Position numbers and translations under genes: made by a program. Shown one piece after another: positions 7,097 through 16,565 of a stretch of 64,000 nucleotides of DNA. Position 1 is the stretch's first letter; every line of letters begins with the position of its first letter. Source of the stretch: Niallia taxi (GTDB lineage: Bacteria > Bacillota > Bacilli > Bacillales > Cytobacillaceae); the NCBI RefSeq assembly GCF_032818155.1, contig NZ_CP102589.1:1-64000 (forward strand). The letters run 5' to 3'. The notes below the pieces were generated by a model. It had not been told where the DNA came from. It was given only the letters and a program-made list of their open reading frames with translations, and ran no database searches.

Positions 7097-9145
7097 TTAA
7101 TGGATAGTTAATTCACTTATAAATTTTTCCCGCCATTCCTCCAGCTCCGATAGAACCATTGGCTTGGCATAGAAATAGCCTTGAAGCACTTTACATCCAT
7201 CTACATTATATAAATAGTCCACTTGCTGAGCTGTTTCGACACCTTCAATAACAATATTCAAGTGCAAGGAATTCCCTAAAGCAATAATTGCCTTCATAAT
7301 TTCCGAATCCTTTCGGGAACCTGGTACGCCGTCAACAAAGGACTTGTCAATTTTCAAAGTAGAAACTGGCAGTCTCTTAAGGTACGATAACGAGGATACT
7401 CCTGTTCCAAAATCATCAAGAGCAACTGAAAAGCCACTGTTCCTAAATGCATGTACTGCTTGAATTGCTCCTTCAATATTTTCAACAGCACTTGTTTCCG
7501 TCATCTCAAGCTCTAATAGCTCGGGTTCAAATCCATATTTGTCAATTGACTCTCTCAAGTAAGACATAAGCCTTGGAGAAGTCACATAAGGACCAGGAAT
7601 ATTAACAGACACCTGTATTTTTTCTCCATTTTTCTCCCAGCTTGCAATCTGCTGACATACTCTGTCAATCACCCAATCTGTCACATCAAACATTTTGTCT
7701 GCTGATTCCAGAATCGGGATAAAAACTGCTGGCGATAAAAATCCATAAATAGGATGGTTCCATCTCAACAAGGCCTCTAAGCCTGCCATTCTCTCAGACA
7801 CCATTTCCACTTTTGGCTGATATACAAGGTAAAAGTGATTTTCCCTCATAGCCTGTTCTACATCGGCAACAAGTGTGTTCTGGAAGGACTGGATATGAAT
7901 CTCCGGATTGTAATGTATCACTTCATGTTCATAGCGAACAGAGTGATGGTTTAAGACAGCAATGGCATTTTCATAAAGCAGCTTTTCATCCCGCTTCTTA
8001 TCAAGAAACGAAAGGGCAAAGACAGTATTAACAATAATCATTCTGTCCTTAATATTTATTGCTGATGACAGAATTGCTGAGATCTGAAAAGCCATTTCCT
8101 CCAGTTTTTTATTATCTTCCTTGCTATTACTTATAAACCCAAGTCTATGTCCTTCAATTCGATAGACCGCGACGGTTTTCGGTTTAAGCTTTACTATTAG
8201 CTGTTCAATGTATCGGATAATTTCATCACCGAATTCAAATCCATACGTACTATTCCATTTTTCCAGCTCATGAATATGGAGAATGGCTAATCCGGAAACA
8301 TTTCCAGTATGGATAACATTTTCAAACTGCCTTCTATTTGGCAATCTTGTTAGCGGGTCAAAATAATTAATCCTATAATCAACATAGCGGTCAAGCAATG
8401 CCGATAAGCCGGAAATAAGCAGAATCACAAATGTCCCTGCTGCAACGGCTAGAATCAAAATTCCTACATTCATCTCATGCATCATGCTGTAATCTAAATA
8501 CTTATCTGCAGCCACATAGTACTTCACCGCATACATTCCGGTATAGTGCATACTAGCGACAGCAAGTCCCATTATAATAGAAGTAAACAGCTTTAAAAGC
8601 AGATTACTCATATATCTGTTCAAGCGTGCAAAAATAAATAGTGATACAAATGATACTGTTATCGCAATGATTACTGATAAGATAAAATATTTAAGCTGAT
8701 AAACATACTTTACATCCTTCATGACCATCGCCATCATACCTACATAGTGCATGGCAGAAATACCTATTCCCATGACAATTCCTGAGATTATAATCGTTTT
8801 AGTCGAACGATTTCCAGAGCTTGTCATATAAAACGCCAGGAAGGACGCAAGCATCGCAGGCAATACGGAAATAACTGTCAAACCTATATTGTAACTCATC
8901 GAAGTAGGAAGCATTAGTGCACTCATCCCGATAAAATGCATGGACCATATCCCAAATCCCATTGTTAGCGATGCAAGGGTCAGCCATACATAGTGATGAA
9001 AAAAGCTGTTGTATCTTATTCTCTCATTCATGGATAGAGCAGTATAAGATGAAATACACGCAATAATAATGGATAATGCGACAACAGGCATAGAATAATG
9101 GCCTTCTAAATACACTACCTTACTGCTATCTGGCAACAAAAACAT
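7097..9145 (-). CDS. MHYT sensor / degenerate GGDEF / EAL cyclic-di-GMP phosphodiesterase
   Basis: Residues 1-260 hold about seven membrane helices with the repeated sensor motifs MHFIGM, MHYVGM and MHYTGM of the MHYT domain, thought to bind a metal or gas. Residues about 270-415 resemble GGDEF (DPLTRLPNRRQFENVI), but the signature is FEFGDEI rather than GGDEF, so cyclase activity is unlikely. Residues 425-670 are an EAL domain with an intact GLEALLRWNHP, the DDFGTGVSSLSYL loop and a VIEGVET motif, so hydrolysis of cyclic di-GMP is likely. B. subtilis YkoW has the same architecture. The gene is preceded by AGGGAG and stands alone. Confidence 0.9.
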   Translation of the reverse strand: MFLLPDSSKVVYLEGHYSMPVVALSIIIACISSYTALSMNERIRYNSFFHHYVWLTLASLTMGFGIWSMHFIGMSALMLPTSMSYNIGLTVISVLPAMLASFLAFYMTSSGNRSTKTIIISGIVMGIGISAMHYVGMMAMVMKDVKYVYQLKYFILSVIIAITVSFVSLFIFARLNRYMSNLLLKLFTSIIMGLAVASMHYTGMYAVKYYVAADKYLDYSMMHEMNVGILILAVAAGTFVILLISGLSALLDRYVDYRINYFDPLTRLPNRRQFENVIHTGNVSGLAILHIHELEKWNSTYGFEFGDEIIRYIEQLIVKLKPKTVAVYRIEGHRLGFISNSKEDNKKLEEMAFQISAILSSAINIKDRMIIVNTVFALSFLDKKRDEKLLYENAIAVLNHHSVRYEHEVIHYNPEIHIQSFQNTLVADVEQAMRENHFYLVYQPKVEMVSERMAGLEALLRWNHPIYGFLSPAVFIPILESADKMFDVTDWVIDRVCQQIASWEKNGEKIQVSVNIPGPYVTSPRLMSYLRESIDKYGFEPELLELEMTETSAVENIEGAIQAVHAFRNSGFSVALDDFGTGVSSLSYLKRLPVSTLKIDKSFVDGVPGSRKDSEIMKAIIALGNSLHLNIVIEGVETAQQVDYLYNVDGCKVLQGYFYAKPMVLSELEEWREKFISELTIH

Positions 9146-9337
9146 AGATTTTTCTCCCTTTTACTCAATTTATAGCAGATTAATGATTAATAGTATTGTA
9201 GTTTATCAATTGCCATCACAAACTTTAATCCCATGTCCTTTTTACTATATATATATGACTATATAGGATAATCATTGGTTCTACAAGATATGTAGATACA
9301 GTACTTTTTTCCAATTCGCAAAGACTACCTTCCTTGC

Positions 9338-9937
9338 TTAATAAAGCCTGTAAACAGCAAACTTCTCCCTCGATTCTTTAGGAAAAATAGGGATGGAAAA
9401 TACAGTTTCTCTTACAAAGGAGGGATGTTCATCCAATAGGAAAATATACTCATCTGATGGATAATATAAAATGATTTTAATGCTTCGCTCATACTGCTCT
9501 GTTGAAAATAAGATATTATTTATTACCTTCGTAAAAATCTTGATTGAAAAAGGATTAAAAAAATAAAAGATAGTATCAGCAGGATCGATTGCATATTCTT
9601 CGGCTTTGCATAGCAAAAATTGGATGTCTTCCTGCTTCTTATTGCTTCTAAAATAGCTCTGCTTATTTCTCTCTGCATCTGCATAAAACACTTCATTCAT
9701 TTCAATACCAACACTTTTGAGCTGGAATAAATGGTGAAGCAAAAATTGCATTCTGCCTTTTCCACAGCCAAAATCAACGAGCCGGTCTTCCGGTTGTAGC
9801 TGATACTCCTCAAAAAAGACTTTTAAATATTCATATGGAGTCGGTTCATAGCGGTGATAATGAAGTGAGCTATTAAAGCCAGCCTGTTCTCCTTCTGTCT
9901 TTATGCGCAGGATTTTATCATAATCTTTTCCCTTCAT
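9338..9937 (-). CDS. class I SAM-dependent methyltransferase
   Basis: The SAM-binding motif I is LVDFGCGKGRMQFLL, followed by an acidic residue in GIEMNE at the end of strand 2 as the ribose-binding position. Motif IV looks like TIFYFFNPF, a form seen in small-molecule and some nucleic-acid methyltransferases. The substrate cannot be named. Length 199 aa; AAGGAG lies 8 nt before the ATG. It is downstream of, and oriented with, the glucosidase gene but separated from it by a terminator, so it is probably its own unit. Confidence 0.75.
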   Translation of the reverse strand: MKGKDYDKILRIKTEGEQAGFNSSLHYHRYEPTPYEYLKVFFEEYQLQPEDRLVDFGCGKGRMQFLLHHLFQLKSVGIEMNEVFYADAERNKQSYFRSNKKQEDIQFLLCKAEEYAIDPADTIFYFFNPFSIKIFTKVINNILFSTEQYERSIKIILYYPSDEYIFLLDEHPSFVRETVFSIPIFPKESREKFAVYRLY

Positions 9938-10007
9938 AGATAGAGCTCCTTTTTTGTCTTACTGTTCTGTACACTCACTATACACTTATTCCAATAAATT
10001 GATAAGC

Positions 10008-10035
10008 AAAAAAAGCTTAACCATATTGGCTAAGC
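10008..10035 (-). terminator. terminator of the alpha-glucosidase gene
   Basis: The stem GCTTAACC (10015-10022) with GGCTAAGC (10028-10035) includes one G-U pair. It is followed on the minus strand by seven T (10008-10014). Confidence 0.75.
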
Positions 10036-10046
10036 CTTCTTAGGAA

Positions 10047-11717
10047 CTAACTGATGAAATATACTCTTGTTTCGTATGGCTTAAGAGCCGTTTGCTTTCG
10101 CAGCTTCTTATCCCTAACGTCATAATTATGAAGGGCAAGCTCTGAATATTTGTAGGTGATTTCGGAAGGAACCTTAAATATCGTCGGCTTATCACTGAAA
10201 TTGTTAATGATAATTGCCTGTCTTTTCCCTAAGGTTCTTGTATAGACAAACAATCTAGGATGGTTTGCCAATAAAAGCTGATAGCTTCCATAAGTAAACA
10301 ATGGACTGCCTTTTCTCAAACGTATAAGCTCTTTATAAAAGGCAAGGATAGAATCAGAATCCTGCTCTTGATCCTCGACATTTATCTCAAGATAATTAGG
10401 GTTCACACCAATCCAAGTATGATTCGATGTTGTAAAGCCAGCCATATTTTCTTTATTCCATTGCATCGGTGTTCTTGCATTGTCACGGCCCTGCTTCCAG
10501 ACAACCTTCATGATGTCCTCATGCGGCACACCCTTCTCTGACTCAACTTTATAGAAGTTAATCATGCCAACATCATCATAATCATCAATAGAGGGAAATT
10601 GAACATTCGTCATACCGATTTCCTGGCCTTGATATATAAATGGCGTTCCCTTCATAAGGAAATACATGGCAGCAAGCATTTTAGAGCTTTCCTTCCAGTA
10701 GCGCTTATCATTTCCCCAAGAAGACACCCTGCGGGGCTGATCATGGTTTTCGATAAACAAAGCATTCCAGCCTCTTCCTTCTAAACCGTTTTGCCATTTG
10801 GAGAGTACTTTTTTCAAGGCAATAATATCAACCTTATCTTCATCGTCTTTATTCCATAAACTTAGGAACTCAAACTGAAAAATCATATTGAAATAACCTT
10901 GCTCCTCACCAACCCACTTATCTGCATCATCTAAACCGACACCGTTTGCCTCGCCGACCGTCATAATATCATAATTCTTAATTGTTTTATTAGCGAACTC
11001 GCTCAAGTATTCATCAATTCCATGAACATTCATCATATAAGGGAAGCTTGGTACATATTCCAAATGATTCGGATTGTATAAATCCGGCAACCCCGGAGCC
11101 TTTTTTATATGGGAAATGGCATCTACTCTGTAGCCGTCAATTCCCTTATCAAGCCACCAATTAACCATGTTATAAAGGGCTTCTCGCACTTCTGCATTCT
11201 CCCAGTTAAGATCGGGCTGTCTTGCGGAAAATATATGCATGAAGTATTGCTCTGTTTCTTCATCGAACTTCCACGCAGAACCGCTGAAAATAGACTCCCA
11301 GTTGTTCGGCTCTTTTCCATCCTTACCGTCTCTCCATATATACCAATCTCGTTTTGGATTGTCTTTCGATGAGCGTGACTCAATAAACCATGGATGCTCA
11401 TCACTCGTATGATTTATAACCAAGTCTAGAATTAGCTTCATGCCACGTGCATGCACTTCATGAAGAAGCTCATCAAAGTCCTCCATCGAACCGAAATCTT
11501 CCATAATATCCTGATAATCAGAAATGTCATATCCATTGTCATCATTCGGTGATTTGTACATAGGAGAAAGCCAAATGACATCAATGCCCAGATCCTTTAG
11601 ATAATCAAGCTTTGAAGTGACACCCTTTAAGTCACCCACTCCGTCGCCATTGCTGTCCATAAAGCTTCTCGGATAAACTTGATATGCTACACTTTCTTTC
11701 CACCATTTTTTGTTCAT
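10047..11717 (-). CDS. GH13 alpha-glucosidase (MalL-like family)
   Basis: A 556-aa cytoplasmic glycoside hydrolase family 13 enzyme with no signal peptide. The nucleophile is D199 in GYRVDA, the acid/base E256 in TVGEANG and the transition-state stabiliser D326 in FIENHDQPR. Region I is DLVINHTSDEHPWF. The residue after the nucleophile is Ala200; in this subfamily valine is associated with alpha-1,6 and alanine with alpha-1,4 specificity, so maltose-type substrates may be preferred (inference). It probably splits oligosaccharides brought in by the ABC importer encoded at 15.6-18.8 kb, with which it shares an upstream element. GAGGTG precedes the ATG. Confidence 0.9.
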   Translation of the reverse strand: MNKKWWKESVAYQVYPRSFMDSNGDGVGDLKGVTSKLDYLKDLGIDVIWLSPMYKSPNDDNGYDISDYQDIMEDFGSMEDFDELLHEVHARGMKLILDLVINHTSDEHPWFIESRSSKDNPKRDWYIWRDGKDGKEPNNWESIFSGSAWKFDEETEQYFMHIFSARQPDLNWENAEVREALYNMVNWWLDKGIDGYRVDAISHIKKAPGLPDLYNPNHLEYVPSFPYMMNVHGIDEYLSEFANKTIKNYDIMTVGEANGVGLDDADKWVGEEQGYFNMIFQFEFLSLWNKDDEDKVDIIALKKVLSKWQNGLEGRGWNALFIENHDQPRRVSSWGNDKRYWKESSKMLAAMYFLMKGTPFIYQGQEIGMTNVQFPSIDDYDDVGMINFYKVESEKGVPHEDIMKVVWKQGRDNARTPMQWNKENMAGFTTSNHTWIGVNPNYLEINVEDQEQDSDSILAFYKELIRLRKGSPLFTYGSYQLLLANHPRLFVYTRTLGKRQAIIINNFSDKPTIFKVPSEITYKYSELALHNYDVRDKKLRKQTALKPYETRVYFIS

Positions 11718-11828
11718 CTATACGCACCTCATCTATTCAAAAATCCAAAGAGCTACTTTGCACCCCTTGCCTTGCTGGTTCACTGTTTTGATATGTTTCC
11801 TATATATTCTAAAGCATACCCACAAGAT

Positions 11829-11846
11829 TGAAACTGCTTACATTGA
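11829..11846 (-). promoter_or_regulatory. cre-like element upstream of the alpha-glucosidase gene
   Basis: On the minus strand the sequence TCAATGTAAGCAGTTTCA lies about 112 nt before the glucosidase start. The core TGTAAGCAGTTTCA matches the CcpA cre consensus TGWNANCGNTNWCA with one mismatch (CA instead of CG at the centre). The same 18 nt occurs at 15536-15553 before the ABC importer. Confidence 0.6.
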
Positions 11847-11930
11847 GCAAATAGGGTGGAATATATTGAACATCCTTTTACCCTTATATTAGTAAATAAA
11901 ACAATTTAGACCTATTTTTTACCTTTTAAA

Positions 11931-13520
11931 CTATCCGCTAATCTTTGAATCTCTATATTCATTTGGGGTAACACCAACTGTTTTCTTAAACAGCTTCCGG
12001 AAATACTTATCATCCTGATATCCTATCAGATTAGCAATCTCATAAATTTTCAGCGAGCTGTTCACAAGCAGGGATTTAGCCTTTTCCACTCTTATCTTAG
12101 TTAAATAGTCAGTAATCGTGACATGAAATTCTTTTTTGAACTTACGCGAAATATATTCTCTGCTAATATAAAACTGTTCTGAAAGCTCCTGCAATTTAAC
12201 GTCTCTGTTAAAATTTGCAATAACATATTTTTCAATTTCATAAATAATGCTACTCTCTTTGCTGGCAGCTGCTCTTTTCACCTTTTTCAAAAACACAGCT
12301 ATATCTCTTTTTATATAAGCCTTATATTCCTCAAGAAGAAAACTGCCCTCAGGTTCAAAAAAGGCATCCATTCTATTGGAGGCACTATCCCATGCACTCG
12401 GAAGAGGAATTTGGAAGTGCTTATACCACCGTTCTCCAACAATCCGATATTCCTTTTCAAAATGCAATAGCTGTTTCCATGATAAAAAGCCGTTCTCTGT
12501 AAATTCATTTTCTATTTGCTGAATAATGTCTGTAAATGCGCCAATTTCTCCTGTTTGCATGGCCATCTTGATCGCTGTGTTGTGTTTCATTAAGCTTTTC
12601 CACTCTAGCTTAGGCAAAACTGGTTTAATATAAACTCTTGTTTCCCGTTTTTCAAGAACATTCATAGATAAAAGCTGCTCTTTTCCCAATTCATAAGAGT
12701 CCATTAGCTTTGCAAGCTCACTTACAGGTCCGCCAACCGCTATCGGACAGGAAATATTAAAGGTTGCGCGGATTTTTTGATAGATTTCTGTCAGTTGCCT
12801 GTCCACATCCTCTGCCTTATTCCAAAGGATAATAGCGATTTCTCCTTTATTCGCTAAATAGCGGAACGCAATGCCGGCTCTTTTTTCATTTAAGGCTTCA
12901 CTTATAATATTCAGGATCGAAAAATAAGCTAATTCCCTGTCCTTATTGAAATTCTCAATTGTTTTTTCCGTTAAGAACATAACAGCAACCCTGTATTCAC
13001 TTGCTAAATAGAATTGGAATTCGCGAAAAACCTCTTCGTTAACTGATCTACTTGTTAAAAAATGGGTTAGTTTTCTGTCCCGGTATGCAGGCTTCATCTT
13101 ATTAATAAGCTGGTCAAAGTTCAGCTTCTTTTTTCTATCTAACTCCTCTTCATTCCACTTTTCCACTGCATTTTTAAGGGTATTATTCAAGATTTCAGGA
13201 TCAACTGGTTTTAATAGATAATCAAAGCTGTTGAAATGAATCGCCTTACGCATATAATCATAGTCATCATAACCTGTGATAACAACCGTTTTGCTTGTCG
13301 GTCTATTTTCCTTAATCCATTCAAGCAATTTTGTTCCGTCCATTTTCGGCATCTTCATATCAGAGAAAATTAATTCTGGCTTATAACGCTCAATGAGCTG
13401 TATCGCATCTTCCCCATTGCTCGCCTCATAAATCTCTTCTATATTATTTTCTTCCCAATTCGCAAGCAGCCGAATGCCTTCCCTTACATGCTTTTCGTCA
13501 TCAACGATTAAAACCTTCAT
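11931..13520 (-). CDS. YesN-type response regulator with AraC DNA-binding domain
   Basis: Residues 1-120 are a receiver domain: the acidic pair is in VDDEKHVREG, the phospho-acceptor D54 in FSDMKMPKMDG and the switch region in VVITGYDDYDYM. A 300-residue linker follows. The last 100 residues are an AraC HTH pair (LQELSEQFYISREYISRKF and IYEIANLIGYQDDKYFRKLF). The start overlaps the end of the YesM-type kinase gene by 4 nt (ATGA), so the two are translated together. The pair sits beside a sugar ABC importer, the usual setting for YesMN systems that sense extracellular carbohydrate and switch on uptake genes. Confidence 0.92.
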   Translation of the reverse strand: MKVLIVDDEKHVREGIRLLANWEENNIEEIYEASNGEDAIQLIERYKPELIFSDMKMPKMDGTKLLEWIKENRPTSKTVVITGYDDYDYMRKAIHFNSFDYLLKPVDPEILNNTLKNAVEKWNEEELDRKKKLNFDQLINKMKPAYRDRKLTHFLTSRSVNEEVFREFQFYLASEYRVAVMFLTEKTIENFNKDRELAYFSILNIISEALNEKRAGIAFRYLANKGEIAIILWNKAEDVDRQLTEIYQKIRATFNISCPIAVGGPVSELAKLMDSYELGKEQLLSMNVLEKRETRVYIKPVLPKLEWKSLMKHNTAIKMAMQTGEIGAFTDIIQQIENEFTENGFLSWKQLLHFEKEYRIVGERWYKHFQIPLPSAWDSASNRMDAFFEPEGSFLLEEYKAYIKRDIAVFLKKVKRAAASKESSIIYEIEKYVIANFNRDVKLQELSEQFYISREYISRKFKKEFHVTITDYLTKIRVEKAKSLLVNSSLKIYEIANLIGYQDDKYFRKLFKKTVGVTPNEYRDSKISG

Positions 13521-15334
13521 TTTTCCTGCACCCCATTAAGTTTCTTCGGAATATATATTTCTACCATAAACCCGTGCTCTTCCTTGCCGCTTATGATCAT
13601 TTCAGCCTGATTGTTATAATAAATTTGCAGCCGCTCATAAATATTTTTCAGGCCGATTGATTCCCTTTGACCAGGTTCAGTGACAGCCTCCTTCCTATAA
13701 AGCTTTTGCCTGATTTCCTGAAGCTGCTTTTGGTTAACCCCCTTGCCATTATCGCTAACAGACAGAACAATATAGTCATTCAATAATGTGGCTTGAATAG
13801 AAATTTCCTCAGGCTTGTCCTGGTCTGCAAAACCATGTTTGAAGCAATTCTCAACAATTGGCTGGAGAATCATTTTCGGAACATGCAAGCTCCCAATTCC
13901 TGGAGTAATATCAATAGTGTACTCAAAGCGCTCATCAAACCGCTGCTTTTGCAAGGATAGATAGCTTTGTGCATGCTTAACTTCCATCGTAAATGGAACA
14001 ATATCCTCCTGCATATTCATGCTATACCTCATTATGTTTGATAACGACGTAAGCAGCGAATAAACATTTGCTGCTTTTGCCTTTAATGCCAACGTTCCAA
14101 TTGATTGCAGGCTGTTATATAAAAAGTGCGGATTAATTTGGGACCGTAGCACCCTTAGCTGTGATGCTTTGTTTTCTATCTCCAGCTTATATTCTTTATC
14201 AATCAGCAAATTAATTTTCCCTATCATCGATTTAAAGTGTTTGCCGAGCATGCCAATTTCATCATTTCCTAATGAGTCAAAATCTGCTTCCAGTTGGCCT
14301 TTTTCTACCTTTTTCATATTGGCAATCAATACTTTAATTGGCGCTGTTACCTTAACTGAAACAAGTGACGTAATTAATAACACGATTGCTAAGGCTATAA
14401 CGCCAATTAAGCTATTCATCACAACAGTTTCTCTTGCTGTCTGGTATAAAACGGCATAAGGAATCCGCTTTGCTATATACCAGTCTTTTTCTTGGACAGA
14501 GAACTTCTGGAATACAATCACACCTGAAAAGTCCTTATCCTCCCATTCCAGACTATGCTTGTCTCTCTCTTTCGTTATTTTATTAAACCAATTATCTGCC
14601 ATCCCTTTACCTATTTCCTCTTTAGATGAGGAATAAATGATTTTCCTTTGATCATCCACAATATACAAATCTTCCTCTTCTGCTGTATATAGCCGTTCCG
14701 CTATGCTCGCAATTCTTGACAGGTTGATATCAATGGACAGAAACCCGAGAAAATCCTCTGAAGGGATGTTTCGAATGATATTATGAAAGCTTAACACATT
14801 CACTTTCTCTGAATTCGGTATTTCAGAAATATTGTTGTAGCTGTATATTTCATGAGGCGCCTCAATTAACGAATAGTCTGTCGTGTTCGTCTTAAATTGA
14901 GCATAATAAGGGTGGTCAAAGACATTTTTGTACTTAACTCTGGCACTGATTTTGCTGTGATAATTTGTATAAGAGTCAGAACCATTGTTAATGTACAGAT
15001 GCATTTGCTCTATTTCCGTCCTTGTATTAAACAAATATGCGAGCAGCCTTCTTACCTCTTCCTCATTGACCTTACTGTCATCAGAGATGCCGTTTCCAAG
15101 CACATTCATGAAAGGAGTATAGCGATACAGTACAGACGACATCTGAGCAATATCCTCGAGATAGACGGACAGCTCTTCCTCACCTTTTTTGATAAAGTCA
15201 TAGTTAGTTGTGACAGATCTTTCTTTAATAGAGTCGATCGTATAGTAATAAGTAATGATGATTCCCGTTCCGAAAGGGAGAATTGTTGCAATCATCAGCA
15301 GCAGTATAAGTTTCTTCCGAATTCCCCATTTCAT
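13517..15334 (-). CDS. YesM-type sensor histidine kinase
   Basis: The order is membrane helix 1 (about residues 8-30), an extracellular Cache-like sensor (30-290), membrane helix 2 (about 300-322), HAMP (325-375), a His_kinase domain with the phospho-accepting His in SQINPHFLYNSLQS, and a HATPase with N box ENCFKHGF and G box SDNGKGV. AraC-type partners are standard for this kinase class. No strong ribosome binding site is visible before ATG 15334 (only AAGAG far upstream), so expression may be low. A possible promoter for the pair, TTGACG-N17-TAAACT, lies at 15539-15511 and overlaps the shared cre-like element. Confidence 0.92.
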   Translation of the reverse strand: MKWGIRKKLILLLMIATILPFGTGIIITYYYTIDSIKERSVTTNYDFIKKGEEELSVYLEDIAQMSSVLYRYTPFMNVLGNGISDDSKVNEEEVRRLLAYLFNTRTEIEQMHLYINNGSDSYTNYHSKISARVKYKNVFDHPYYAQFKTNTTDYSLIEAPHEIYSYNNISEIPNSEKVNVLSFHNIIRNIPSEDFLGFLSIDINLSRIASIAERLYTAEEEDLYIVDDQRKIIYSSSKEEIGKGMADNWFNKITKERDKHSLEWEDKDFSGVIVFQKFSVQEKDWYIAKRIPYAVLYQTARETVVMNSLIGVIALAIVLLITSLVSVKVTAPIKVLIANMKKVEKGQLEADFDSLGNDEIGMLGKHFKSMIGKINLLIDKEYKLEIENKASQLRVLRSQINPHFLYNSLQSIGTLALKAKAANVYSLLTSLSNIMRYSMNMQEDIVPFTMEVKHAQSYLSLQKQRFDERFEYTIDITPGIGSLHVPKMILQPIVENCFKHGFADQDKPEEISIQATLLNDYIVLSVSDNGKGVNQKQLQEIRQKLYRKEAVTEPGQRESIGLKNIYERLQIYYNNQAEMIISGKEEHGFMVEIYIPKKLNGVQEK

Positions 15335-15510
15335 ATGTTTGGTCAGCAGCTCTTAGGTGTCCTCTCCTGACCTCCCCTCCCTTCTATATGTACGAATCAA
15401 ATTGCACAAGTATGAGCAACTTTTTTTCTTTTATCACATTACTTCTATTAATATATTCACTTTCATTAAATTACTATTCTAAAAAAACAACTCCATTAAG
15501 CGAAAAAGGC

Positions 15511-15553
15511 AGTTTAATATTTTCCACCCTTCTCGTCAATGTAAGCAGTTTCA
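15511..15553. promoter_or_regulatory. cre-like element and divergent promoter region
   Basis: TCAATGTAAGCAGTTTCA at 15536-15553 (plus strand) lies about 50 nt before the importer start and is identical to the element before the glucosidase gene. On the minus strand TTGACG (15539-15534), 17 nt and TAAACT (15516-15511) form a possible promoter for yesM-yesN that overlaps the element. The importer's own -10/-35 could not be assigned with confidence; TATAAC at 15565-15570 is one option. Confidence 0.5.
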
Positions 15554-15599
15554 TAAAATTCGTTTATAACTTACATTATACATACAGGAGGTGCGGAAA

Positions 15600-16565
15600 G
15601 TGAACAACGAAAATAATTTGCAGGAACAGAATCGTTCCAATATCGTTACAATTAATAGAAATACAAAAAAACCTGTCACTACAGCCAAGAAAAAGAGGCT
15701 TAAAAACGTAGGGCTGTTCACATTATTTGTGGGTCCTGTCTTCCTCGCCTTTACCATTATTGTTTTAGTTCCATTCTTTACAGGAATCTATTATTCTTTT
15801 ACTGATTGGAACGGTATTACAGGACAAATAAAATGGGTTGGACTGGATAACTTCAAATATTTGTTTACAGAGGATAAACAATTCCAAGAGTCATTCTTAC
15901 TGACGACGAAGTATACGATTGTCGCCATTATATTGACGAATCTTATCGGCTTTGGTCTGGCGCTTCTGGTCACACAAATGCTGAAAACCCGAAATATATT
16001 GCGGACTGTCTTCTTTATGCCTAACCTTCTCGGCGGCTTGCTGCTTGGATTCATCTGGCAGTTCATCTTCGTTAGAGGATTTGCTTCCCTTGGAGAGTTA
16101 ACAGGCATTCCACTCTTTGAGTTGGCATGGCTTGGCGATGCTAATACAGCGTTTTGGGGAATTGTCATCGTCAGTGTCTGGCAGGGTGCCGGCTATATTA
16201 TGATTATTTATATTGCGGCATTGCAAAACGTACCACAGGAGCTTATTGAAGCCGCTAAAATTGACGGAGCAAACAAATGGCAAATATTGCGCCATATTAC
16301 AATGCCTCTTGTTGCGCCTGCTGTAACAATTTGCTTGTTCTTAACAACAGCATCTTCCTTCAAGATCTTTGATGCTAACCTTTCCCTAACAAACGGTGGA
16401 CCATTTAAGTCAACTGAAATGTTAGCGCTTAACATTTATACAGAAGCCTTTGTCAATAACCGCTATGGTATCGGTGAAGCAAAAGCTTTAATATTCTTCC
16501 TTGTTGTGGCAACAATCTCTGTCCTTCAAGTAACACTTTCTAAGAAGAAGGAGGTTGAATCCTAA
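15600..16565 (+). CDS. sugar ABC transporter permease, MalF/UgpA type
   Basis: A 321-aa inner-membrane protein with about six helices, the first at residues 40-60. The EAA loop that contacts the ATPase is visible as ELIEAAKIDGANKWQIL. I choose GTG 15600: AGGAGG (15586-15591) is 8 nt upstream, whereas the in-frame GTG at 15591 lies inside that binding site. The stop codon overlaps the start of the next permease gene by one base (TAATG). No ATPase gene is linked; carbohydrate CUT1 importers of this type commonly share an MsmX-like ATPase encoded elsewhere. Confidence 0.92.
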   Translation: MNNENNLQEQNRSNIVTINRNTKKPVTTAKKKRLKNVGLFTLFVGPVFLAFTIIVLVPFFTGIYYSFTDWNGITGQIKWVGLDNFKYLFTEDKQFQESFLLTTKYTIVAIILTNLIGFGLALLVTQMLKTRNILRTVFFMPNLLGGLLLGFIWQFIFVRGFASLGELTGIPLFELAWLGDANTAFWGIVIVSVWQGAGYIMIIYIAALQNVPQELIEAAKIDGANKWQILRHITMPLVAPAVTICLFLTTASSFKIFDANLSLTNGGPFKSTEMLALNIYTEAFVNNRYGIGEAKALIFFLVVATISVLQVTLSKKKEVES

